Positions 7,158 to 12,315 of a DNA stretch of 12,315 bases are shown piece after piece. Every line of letters starts with the position of its first letter. Position 1 is the first letter of the stretch. The stretch comes from Bacillota bacterium (GTDB lineage Bacteria > Bacillota > Clostridia > Christensenellales > SZUA-584). Made by a program: the position numbers and the translations under genes. The notes under the pieces were generated by a model. That model was not told where the DNA came from. It searched no databases and saw only the letters and a list, made by a program, of their open reading frames with translations. The stretch is taken from positions 1-12,315 of the forward strand of contig JAEZNC010000146.1 of assembly GCA_023441905.1 (NCBI GenBank). Reading direction: 5' to 3'.

Positions 7158-7247
7158 ATAATCATCTCCCCACAACATAAGTTCTCATACTATCTTATTT
7201 TCGGGTAATGAAAACGGTGCGAAAATGAAAAACAGGGCGTTTCTGAC

Positions 7248-7442
7248 TTCTTATAATGCTGCTTAAAGCCAATCGTCCTGCATTTTTTCAGCCGCCAATT
7301 TTTTTGCTTGTGAGTCACCCCCAGTGAAACACCCCGCAAAACCCGATTAATGTCTGCCTTTCTTATTCGCTTTTGTTCCGTCGGTTTTGGCCTTGCCCTG
7401 AATCTCCGGAACAGGCTGCTGTTCATTTTTCTTATAATGCTG
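7248..7442. repeat. 14-base direct repeat, possibly a decayed second copy of the small-protein gene
   Basis: TTCTTATAATGCTG occurs at 7248-7261 and again at 7429-7442, 181 bases apart in the same orientation. On the minus strand both copies read KQHYKK followed by a one-residue gap and Glu. The second copy lies inside the 53-residue gene and the first in the gap downstream of it. Similarity beyond the 14 bases is patchy. Confidence 0.5.
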
Positions 7443-7508
7443 TTTATGGTTGCTCTCCGTGCCGTGAGGGTCGCTCGGGTCCGGTCGGCGCATGCCTGCT
7501 TTTGCCAT
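7347..7508 (-). CDS. Small basic hypothetical protein (53 residues)
   Basis: I do not recognise a named family. The product is 53 residues, strongly basic and hydrophilic, without membrane segments or cysteines, and with several prolines. It begins MAKAGMRRPDPSDPHG, has a central KQHYKKNE, then PVPEIQGKAK, and ends KKGRH. Coding status is supported by an outstanding AAGGAGG site eight bases before the ATG and by a composition that is unlikely for a random frame. Such short, soluble, Pro/Lys/Gln-rich proteins in Clostridia are often conserved and sometimes spore-associated, but that role is only a guess from the neighbouring BclA-like gene. No clear sigma-A promoter was found: TTGACA at 7574-7569 (minus) has only 13 bases before TAGAAT. 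Confidence 0.78.
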   Translation of the reverse strand: MAKAGMRRPDPSDPHGTESNHKQHYKKNEQQPVPEIQGKAKTDGTKANKKGRH

Positions 7509-7585
7509 TATACCGCCTCCTTTTTTTCTATTGTATCCTTTAAAAACACATTCTATTGCACCGCTGCGTGTCAACTCGTCGCTCC

Positions 7586-7615
7586 TTGACAAAAACGGAC
7601 GATGACGTTTATACT
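7586..7615 (+). promoter_or_regulatory. Promoter of the MATE transporter gene
   Basis: Perfect TTGACA (7586-7591), an 18-base spacer and TATACT (7610-7615). Transcription would start near 7622, leaving a short leader before the TTG start at 7648 and excluding an in-frame TTG at 7615. Confidence 0.7.
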
Positions 7616-7647
7616 TGCATTTATTATCCCAGAAAAGAGGCCTCATT

Positions 7648-9006
7648 TTGGATCATACGAAGCAACTGGGGACGGCCCCCATTTTCAGATTAGTGGTAAA
7701 GTTCTCTCTGCCCACCATTTTCTCAATGATCGTCAATGCAATATACAACATTGTCGACCGAATTTTCGTCGGAAAATTTGTCGGTGAAGATGCCCTTGCC
7801 GGGCTCACCGTTTCATTCCCGCTGATGATAATCGGTTTTGCAGTCGGGACTCTGTTTGCCATCGGCGGCGCAACGCTGATTTCCATAAAATTCGGAGAAC
7901 ATAAGCTGGACGAAGCCAATCATATATATGGCAATACGGCAGCACTGATTTTGATCAGCAGCCTGTTGATGACGGTGCTCGGCCAAATTTTTCTACCTCC
8001 TCTGCTTCGCCTCTCCGGAGCTACGGACGCAAATTTTACGTTTGCGCTTTCCTATATGCGCATTATCATCATCGGGCTTGTGTTTCAGCTGGCTTCGTTC
8101 ATGATGGCTGCCATCGTCCGCAGCGAGGGCAAACCGTTTTTATCGATGATCAGCCAAGTATTATCGGCGGTCACCAACATCGTCCTCGATTATGTGTTTA
8201 TCGGCCCGCTTAATATGGGTGTTGAAGGCGCTGCCATCGCAACCGTCATCGGGCAAATGGTCGGGTTCGGTATCCTTTCACATTACTATTTTATATCGAA
8301 GAAAAGCCTGTTGAAGCTAACCCTTGCCAACCTGCGCTTACGCTGGTCTTACTTGCGACAGATCATGACGATCGGTGCATCCAGCTTTGTGATTAATCTC
8401 GGAACAGGCATATCCGCATCGTTCACCAACGGGGCATTAGCCTTTTACGGCGGCGATGCCGCCATTACATCTTTCGGTGCAATCAACAGCCTGTTCACGC
8501 TCGTGCTGATGCCGGTACTGGGTCTTTTACAAGGAATCGGCCCCATTATGGGCTACAACCACGGCTTGCGCCAAAATGCTCGTGTTTGGAAAACGCTTTG
8601 GACGGGCATCGGCCTTGGCTGCATATTCACGTTTACACTTTTTGCGCTGATGGAAATCTTCCCTGAGGCATTTGCGTCGCTCTTTCTCGACCCTGAGTCT
8701 CCCACCATGCCGGTTTGTGCGCATGGGCTGCGTTTGCAGATGCTCGCTTTGCCGGTGTTGTCCTTCAGTGTGCTGTCAACAGCTTATTTCCAGTCAACGG
8801 CTCAGGGTAGTAAGAGCTTTTTCATCAGCCTGCTGCGCCAACTGCTCGTGATCATCGGCGTATTGGTCTTGCCGAATTTCTTACAATTGTCCGGCGTTTG
8901 GCTCGCCGGTCCGTTCTCAGAGCTGCTGTCTTTGCTGGTGGCTTCGCTGATGCTTGTCTTCGATCGGCGTGCCCGCAGACTGGAACCACTGCCCTTAGAG
9001 GCTTAA
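7648..9006 (+). CDS. MATE family multidrug efflux transporter
   Basis: A 452-residue, 12-segment membrane protein of the MATE family, which exports cationic drugs or metabolites in exchange for Na+ or H+. The N-terminus LGTAPIFRLVVKFSLPTIFS followed by NAIYNIVDRIFVGK is the classic MATE opening. The second half repeats the fold, with ASFTNGALAFYGGDAAITSFGAI and QGIGPIMGYNHG as internal landmarks. The length is normal and no motif is missing. The start is taken as TTG at 7648, because GAGG lies seven bases upstream and the promoter lies just before; no ATG is available in a sensible position. The gene stands alone, with its own promoter and a terminator after the stop. The substrate cannot be inferred. 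It resembles the clostridial MepA-like or DinF-like branches. Confidence 0.93.
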   Translation: MDHTKQLGTAPIFRLVVKFSLPTIFSMIVNAIYNIVDRIFVGKFVGEDALAGLTVSFPLMIIGFAVGTLFAIGGATLISIKFGEHKLDEANHIYGNTAALILISSLLMTVLGQIFLPPLLRLSGATDANFTFALSYMRIIIIGLVFQLASFMMAAIVRSEGKPFLSMISQVLSAVTNIVLDYVFIGPLNMGVEGAAIATVIGQMVGFGILSHYYFISKKSLLKLTLANLRLRWSYLRQIMTIGASSFVINLGTGISASFTNGALAFYGGDAAITSFGAINSLFTLVLMPVLGLLQGIGPIMGYNHGLRQNARVWKTLWTGIGLGCIFTFTLFALMEIFPEAFASLFLDPESPTMPVCAHGLRLQMLALPVLSFSVLSTAYFQSTAQGSKSFFISLLRQLLVIIGVLVLPNFLQLSGVWLAGPFSELLSLLVASLMLVFDRRARRLEPLPLEA

Positions 9007-9037
9007 ACAAAGCATATTTCCAAACTTATTACAAAAC

Positions 9038-9069
9038 AAAGGCCGTACCATTTTCGGTATGGCCTTTTT
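9038..9069. terminator. Bidirectional intrinsic terminator
   Basis: AAAGGCCGTACC (9038-9049) pairs with GGTATGGCCTTT (9056-9067), with one G-T wobble and a six-base loop. A T-run follows on the plus strand (9065-9069), and TTTGTTTTGT follows on the minus strand. It serves both the MATE gene and the convergent 9082-9642 gene. Confidence 0.85.
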
Positions 9070-9081
9070 CTTATACGATCG

Positions 9082-9642
9082 TCAGCCGGTTGTGACCACA
9101 AATGTCCCTCTCCATTTAATCACACGCTTGCCTTCCTCGCTGCAGTTGGCTGCACCTGCGGTGCATGCCGGAGACAGCGAGGGTGTCATGTTGCCCGCAA
9201 CCGCTAGGTTTTCCACCGTTATGCTCACCACTTGAGGGACATTGGTCAGCGACGTGTTCCCTCCTACCGGAGCTTTCACATCGAGGCTGCCGGTGGCCGA
9301 TACCCATCCAAGCGCGGTTGATGCCGTTGTGGCTGCCAACGCCGAGGACGGAGCACCGCTATTGAAGGAAACCACCTGTTCCTTAACATCATACACCGGT
9401 TCGCTTTGAATGATTGGGAATGCATTGCAAATATATGGAATCGTTCCGACCAAATAAAACACAACCATCTGCACCGGACCGATATCGGGCACATCCACCG
9501 TTTCTTCCTTGCCCGCGACTTGCAGCCTGCTCTTATCAAAAAGCACGCTCTTCACGCCGTTTGGGTCTGAAAAGCTTTCATCTAGTTTAAATGGCGGTGA
9601 TATTTCTGCTGTTGCGCAAAACGGGATTCTCACTTCAGCCAT
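9082..9642 (-). CDS. Hypothetical protein, beta-rich, Ser/Thr/Ala-rich
   Basis: I do not recognise this 186-residue protein. It has no signal peptide and no convincing membrane helix. The N-terminal half is mixed, with FDKSRLQVAGKEET and a hydrophobic strand pair around VVFYLVGTIPYICNAFPII (61-79). The middle (95-135) is rich in Ser, Thr, Ala and Gly, and the last third alternates like beta strands (VVSITVENLAVAG, then KWRGTFVVTTG at the end). Four cysteines (9, 72, 160 and 167) are present; the last pair lies in a small CTAGAANC loop. Coding status is supported by AGGAGG 11 bases before the ATG and by the terminator after the stop. The general look, with a VPVxGxxxYxC-like strand, recalls spore coat or SPOCS-type proteins, but the match is not good enough to assign. 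Its leader carries unusual palindromes. Confidence 0.75.
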   Translation of the reverse strand: MAEVRIPFCATAEISPPFKLDESFSDPNGVKSVLFDKSRLQVAGKEETVDVPDIGPVQMVVFYLVGTIPYICNAFPIIQSEPVYDVKEQVVSFNSGAPSSALAATTASTALGWVSATGSLDVKAPVGGNTSLTNVPQVVSITVENLAVAGNMTPSLSPACTAGAANCSEEGKRVIKWRGTFVVTTG

Positions 9643-9659
9643 ATGTATAAACGCCTCCT

Positions 9660-9710
9660 AAATAGAATTAGTGATATAGATTAGCCACTATATCATATTT
9701 TATTCTATTT
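9660..9710. repeat. Nested inverted repeat next to the ribosome binding site of the 9082-9642 gene
   Basis: The outer arms AAATAGAAT (9660-9668) and ATTCTATTT (9702-9710) are perfectly complementary over nine bases. The inner arms TGATATAG (9672-9679) and CTATATCA (9688-9695) are perfectly complementary over eight, with an eight-base loop. The internal gaps are three and six bases. The outer arm touches the GGAGG of the downstream gene on the minus strand. Confidence 0.85.
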
Positions 9711-9724
9711 CTCGTATTGTGTGA

Positions 9725-9745
9725 CTTTGGGGACAGCCCCTAAAG
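9725..9745. repeat. Short hairpin CTTTGGGG/CCCC-T-AAAG
   Basis: CTTTGGGG (9725-9732) pairs with CCCC (9737-9740) and AAAG (9742-9745), with an ACAG loop and one bulged T. There is no T-run at useful distance, so it is not an obvious terminator. It resembles REP-like palindromes known in some Firmicutes, but only one copy is seen here. Confidence 0.5.
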
Positions 9746-9808
9746 GGTGTGAAAGCGGGTGAGAGCCTTATCCCGCCCTTATGTAATGCAGGCCTTTCGC
9801 ATTTGCCG

Positions 9809-9859
9809 GAACCGCATGTGTGGTATCATACAACGGCCGGTTCGTCCGTCCGTTGTATG
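9809..9859. repeat. 10-base inverted repeat crossed by a second 6-base helix
   Basis: CATACAACGG (9827-9836) is perfectly complementary to CCGTTGTATG (9850-9859). CGG/CCG (9838-9840 with 9846-9848) can extend it after one mismatch. GAACCG (9809-9814) is perfectly complementary to CGGTTC (9838-9843). The second pair crosses the first, so the two are either alternatives or an H-type pseudoknot. Confidence 0.7.
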
Positions 9860-9977
9860 AATGAAAAGAGACCGGCTCGAAATTCGGTGAGTAAAAAGCA
9901 ATGTCTTATCAGTTCATACAGAATCAGATGCAGCCATAAAGCGCAATTTCATCGGATTCACTTAAGCGAACGCCAAA

Positions 9978-10005
9978 AGCAAGAGCAGGCCGCTTTGGCC
10001 TGCTC
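9978..10005 (-). terminator. Second terminator after the histidine kinase gene
   Basis: A perfect nine-base stem, GAGCAGGCC (9983-9991) and GGCCTGCTC (9997-10005), has a five-base loop. On the minus strand it is followed by TTGCTTTT. Confidence 0.75.
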
Positions 10006-10015
10006 GATGTATATG

Positions 10016-10046
10016 AAAAGAGCAATAATTGGAGGGCAATTGCTCT
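10016..10046 (-). terminator. First terminator after the histidine kinase gene
   Basis: AGAGCAAT (10019-10026) pairs with ATTGCTCT (10039-10046). On the minus strand the stem ends in CTCT and runs into TTTC. It begins about 15 bases after the kinase stop. Confidence 0.7.
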
Positions 10047-10061
10047 CTTATATAGCGTTCA

Positions 10062-11651
10062 TTATTCCCCGAAGCGTTTCACCTCAAACCAGAATACAAC
10101 GCCGTCCTCAACATTTTCCGCTCCGAAGCGCTGCCCCAAAACCGTTTGAATGGCTTTTACCACGCTTAAACCGAGGCCGTAACTGTCCTGTACGCGCGTA
10201 CGCGCGCCATCCGCTTTGTAGAAGCTGTTCCAGATGTTTTCCATCATCTCATCCGATAAATGAGAACCCGTGTTAAACACGTTGATACGGATTGTTTCGC
10301 CCTGCGCCTGCGTCCAAATACGGATCCGCTTACGGCTGTCTCCGTAGCGCGCCGCGTTGGACACGTAATTGGCAAGCACCTGCTCAAACCGCATCGCATC
10401 AAAAACACCAATATGGTCTTCCGCCGCTTCGAGCGTCACCGCCAGTCCGTTCTGTGCAATAAAGCCATCGTATTTATCAATAAAGCTCAGCAGCCGTTCT
10501 TTAACAGACAGCTTTTCATTGATGATCTCGGTGCGTCCGCTTTGCATTCTGGTTAAGTCCAGCATTTCTTTGAGCAGGCGGCTCATCTTGGCTGCTTCCT
10601 CCGCGATTATCTCGATATAAATATCCTTTTGCTGCTCGTTGCTGGTATACCCCGTATTCATTTCATCCGCATACCCCTTAATCAGCGCAAGCGGTGTGCG
10701 CAGCTCATGAGACGCGTTGGATATAAACGTTCGCTGTGCGGCAATGTCCTTTTCGAGCTGCTCGTTCTGGCTTTTGAGCGTATTGAGCGCATTCTCGAGT
10801 TCAGTGCCTAAGCGGTTGACATCCTCCCCGAGGCTTTGCAGCTCATCGCCTGTGTATACGTCACAACGGCCTTCAAAATTCAGAGCCGCCAACTCTCCCA
10901 CCGCATTCTGTATCTGTTTGATGGGCCGGGTAAAGCTTTTGGACACTTTGAACACGACAGCGAGCGAAATCAGCAACGTCAGCAAAGCGCAGGCCAGCAG
11001 CAGGATGTTCGCCTGCTGGACGCTTTGGTTGACCGGCTCCACAGCCTGCGTGACGATGACTGTGACGCCGTTTTCGAGCGTCGTTGTGCAAACCATCATG
11101 TCAATGCCGGATCGGGGTTCCCGCATGGTGCCAAGATAGATGCCCTCTTTGACTTCCGTAAACCCGGGCTTTCCTCTTCGGAAGGTATCGGGCAGGTTGT
11201 CGTTTTCACTCGTAAGCGGCTGCGGGCTTTCGGCACTGCCGGGCTGGCCGCCTTCTGCAATACTGCCGCCGCTTTCGGAGCCATATGGTAAAGACGCGTC
11301 GTCTGCAGGTGATTGAATCTCCGGCGGAATCTGCCCGTTGTCTGATCTTGGCTGCAGACCGAATTCGGGTGATGTGGAATAAAGTATACCCTCCCCGTTT
11401 CGGATAATAATGTCGTATGAGTTCCCCACATCGAGGGCGCCGACTGCATCCCGGAGCGCCTCCTCATCCTGCGTGTAATCGATTTTTACGAGTGAATCCA
11501 TGGCACCGAGCATCGCGTTTTTGATCGTGGCGTAATACAGCGGGCGAAGCAGCAGCGTGTTGGACAGCAATATCAATGTGGATATTCCCAGCACCAGCCC
11601 CGTGATGATAAGGAACAGCCGCTTTGTGATGCTCGTTTTATGCTTTCTCAT
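10062..11651 (-). CDS. Sensor histidine kinase (HAMP, HisKA, HATPase)
   Basis: A 529-residue membrane sensor kinase that should phosphorylate the response regulator encoded before it. Membrane segments lie at about 11-37 and 214-236, enclosing an extracytoplasmic sensor region of about 175 residues. A HAMP linker (about 237-290) leads to the H-box SHELRTP with the phospho-acceptor His315. The N-box NYVSNAARYG is at 428-437, the NTG form of the G1 box at 460-462 and GLGLS at 492-496. The C-terminal end (ENVEDGVVFWFEV) resembles VanS-like kinases of Firmicutes. The sensor region contains an unusual low-complexity stretch, roughly 100-160, rich in Pro, Ser, Gly, Glu and Asp. The start ATG overlaps the regulator stop as ATGA, and GAGG precedes it. 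The signal is unknown; VanS-like relatives respond to cell envelope stress. Confidence 0.95.
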   Translation of the reverse strand: MRKHKTSITKRLFLIITGLVLGISTLILLSNTLLLRPLYYATIKNAMLGAMDSLVKIDYTQDEEALRDAVGALDVGNSYDIIIRNGEGILYSTSPEFGLQPRSDNGQIPPEIQSPADDASLPYGSESGGSIAEGGQPGSAESPQPLTSENDNLPDTFRRGKPGFTEVKEGIYLGTMREPRSGIDMMVCTTTLENGVTVIVTQAVEPVNQSVQQANILLLACALLTLLISLAVVFKVSKSFTRPIKQIQNAVGELAALNFEGRCDVYTGDELQSLGEDVNRLGTELENALNTLKSQNEQLEKDIAAQRTFISNASHELRTPLALIKGYADEMNTGYTSNEQQKDIYIEIIAEEAAKMSRLLKEMLDLTRMQSGRTEIINEKLSVKERLLSFIDKYDGFIAQNGLAVTLEAAEDHIGVFDAMRFEQVLANYVSNAARYGDSRKRIRIWTQAQGETIRINVFNTGSHLSDEMMENIWNSFYKADGARTRVQDSYGLGLSVVKAIQTVLGQRFGAENVEDGVVFWFEVKRFGE

Positions 11652-12315
11652 GGCGTCACCTCAAAACGATAGCCATACCCGCGCAGCGTGGTGATATACG
11701 CGCCGCAGACGCCGAGTTTTGTGCGCAGACGATTGATATGCGTATCCACCGTATTGGGGGAACCGAGGTAATCGTATCCCCATACGCCTTCGAGAATCTG
11801 GTCACGGCTTAAGGATATGTTTTCGTTTTCGGCAAGATAGACAAGCAGCTCATACTCCTTGCGGCTCAGCATCGCCGGCGTGCCGTCTACCGTCACCTCA
11901 CGCGCATCCTGATCAATCCTGATGCTGCCAAAGCTCGTGCGCTGTTGGCTCTGGCTTCGCCTGAAAAGCGCCTCCACCCGCGCCACCAGCACCATGGGGG
12001 TAAACGGCTTGATGATATAATCATCCGCGCCGCAGTCAAACCCCCTAACCTGGTCGTAGTCCTCCCCTTTTGCCGTCAGCATCAGTATCGGGCACGACGA
12101 TTTTGCGCGCAGTCGGCTGCAGCAGGCAAGCCCGTCCATTTCGGGCATCATCACATCGAGTATCACCATATCGGGAGCATTTTCATCGAAGACGCTCAGG
12201 GCCTGTTTTCCATTTTCGGCTTCTATCACGCGGTAGCCGCGGTTTTCGAGCACAATACGCAGCAGATCCCGAAGGCGCGTCTCATCATCCACCACCAATA
12301 TTGTCTTTTTGATAT
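11648..12315 (-). CDS. OmpR/PhoB-family response regulator, 5' end cut by the window
   Basis: A two-domain DNA-binding response regulator. The receiver domain starts with KKTILVVDDE at the window edge. Counting from the Leu of LVVDDE, the phosphorylation site is Asp48 in LDVMMPEMDG, with Thr75 and Lys97 as the other conserved receiver residues. The winged-helix domain occupies about 120-216 and ends with the family pattern TLRGYGYRFEV. The reading frame stays open to the last base and no good start is inside, so the true start lies a few codons outside. Its stop overlaps the kinase start by four bases (ATGA), so the two are translated together. It probably controls envelope or resistance genes, but no target site is visible here. 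Confidence 0.95.
   Translation of the reverse strand, partial: IKKTILVVDDETRLRDLLRIVLENRGYRVIEAENGKQALSVFDENAPDMVILDVMMPEMDGLACCSRLRAKSSCPILMLTAKGEDYDQVRGFDCGADDYIIKPFTPMVLVARVEALFRRSQSQQRTSFGSIRIDQDAREVTVDGTPAMLSRKEYELLVYLAENENISLSRDQILEGVWGYDYLGSPNTVDTHINRLRTKLGVCGAYITTLRGYGYRFEVTP

Larger units (their letters stand above)
9643..10061. other. 419-base gap with structured, non-coding sequence
   Basis: No convincing gene was found. From left to right the stretch holds a nested palindrome (9660-9710), a short GGGG/CCCC hairpin (9725-9745), a GCGGG/CCCGC pair (9755-9759 with 9772-9776), a crossing pair of helices (9809-9859) and two terminators pointing left (9983-10046). The stretch 9877-9977 shows nothing I can name. 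Read on the minus strand, everything left of the terminators would be promoter or leader of the 9082-9642 gene. No clear sigma-A promoter was seen there. Confidence 0.6.

Noticed and set aside
7615..7647. Earlier TTG start for the MATE protein
   Set aside because: It lies in the -10 element of the likely promoter and has no ribosome binding site; the TTG at 7648 has GAGG seven bases upstream.
7664..7685. GGGGACGGCCCCC near the MATE start as a second copy of the REP-like hairpin at 9725
   Set aside because: It is explained by the conserved LGTAPI codons of MATE proteins and has no further similarity to 9725-9745.
9749..10276. Long plus-strand open reading frame across the gap and the kinase end
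   Set aside because: It runs antisense through two terminators and 200 bases of the kinase gene, has no ribosome binding site, and its composition looks non-coding.

Overview
The window looks like chromosomal DNA from an endospore-forming, anaerobic low-to-mid-GC Firmicute of the class Clostridia. The evidence is strong AGGAGG-type ribosome binding sites, near-consensus sigma-A promoters, a biotin-dependent sodium-pump decarboxylase subunit, a YtrA-type GntR/ABC cassette, a VanRS-like two-component pair and a protein with a BclA-C-like (exosporium) domain. The genus cannot be named from the sequence alone. There are 13 supportable genes, two of them cut by the window edges. No tRNA, rRNA, CRISPR array, transposase or phage gene was seen.

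Left part (1-2867). A copper module lies on the minus strand: a CopZ-type chaperone, then a CopA-type P1B-ATPase with two HMA domains. Stop and start overlap as TAATG, and copA runs off the left edge. It is divergent from a membrane-anchored diguanylate cyclase on the plus strand with two tandem extended -10 promoters.

Middle left (2864-4903). A minus-strand operon carries a YtrA-like GntR regulator, an ABC ATPase and an ABC membrane subunit, behind one strong promoter with a dyad over its -10. The permease stop and the cyclase stop share four bases.

Middle (4983-7508). On the plus strand a sodium-translocating decarboxylase beta subunit and a 45-residue gamma-like membrane protein sit between a consensus promoter and a strong terminator, with no alpha or biotin carrier subunit nearby. 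Then come two minus-strand genes: a BclA-C-like beta-sandwich protein and a 53-residue basic protein with a very good ribosome binding site.

Middle right (7586-9642). A MATE efflux pump with a TTG start converges, through a bidirectional terminator, on a 186-residue protein that I do not recognise.

Right part (9643-12315). A 419-base gap without a gene contains a nested palindrome, a pseudoknot-compatible pair of helices and two tandem terminators. These terminators end a minus-strand response regulator/histidine kinase operon that runs off the right edge.

Functionally the region is a collection of short independent units for envelope and stress functions (copper export, drug or peptide ABC export, MATE efflux, two-component sensing, c-di-GMP signalling), plus a sodium-pump fragment and possible spore-surface genes. 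The most unusual parts are the gap at 9643-10061 with its downstream unknown gene, the 53-residue protein with a nearby partial sequence repeat, and the sodium-pump pair without its catalytic subunit.
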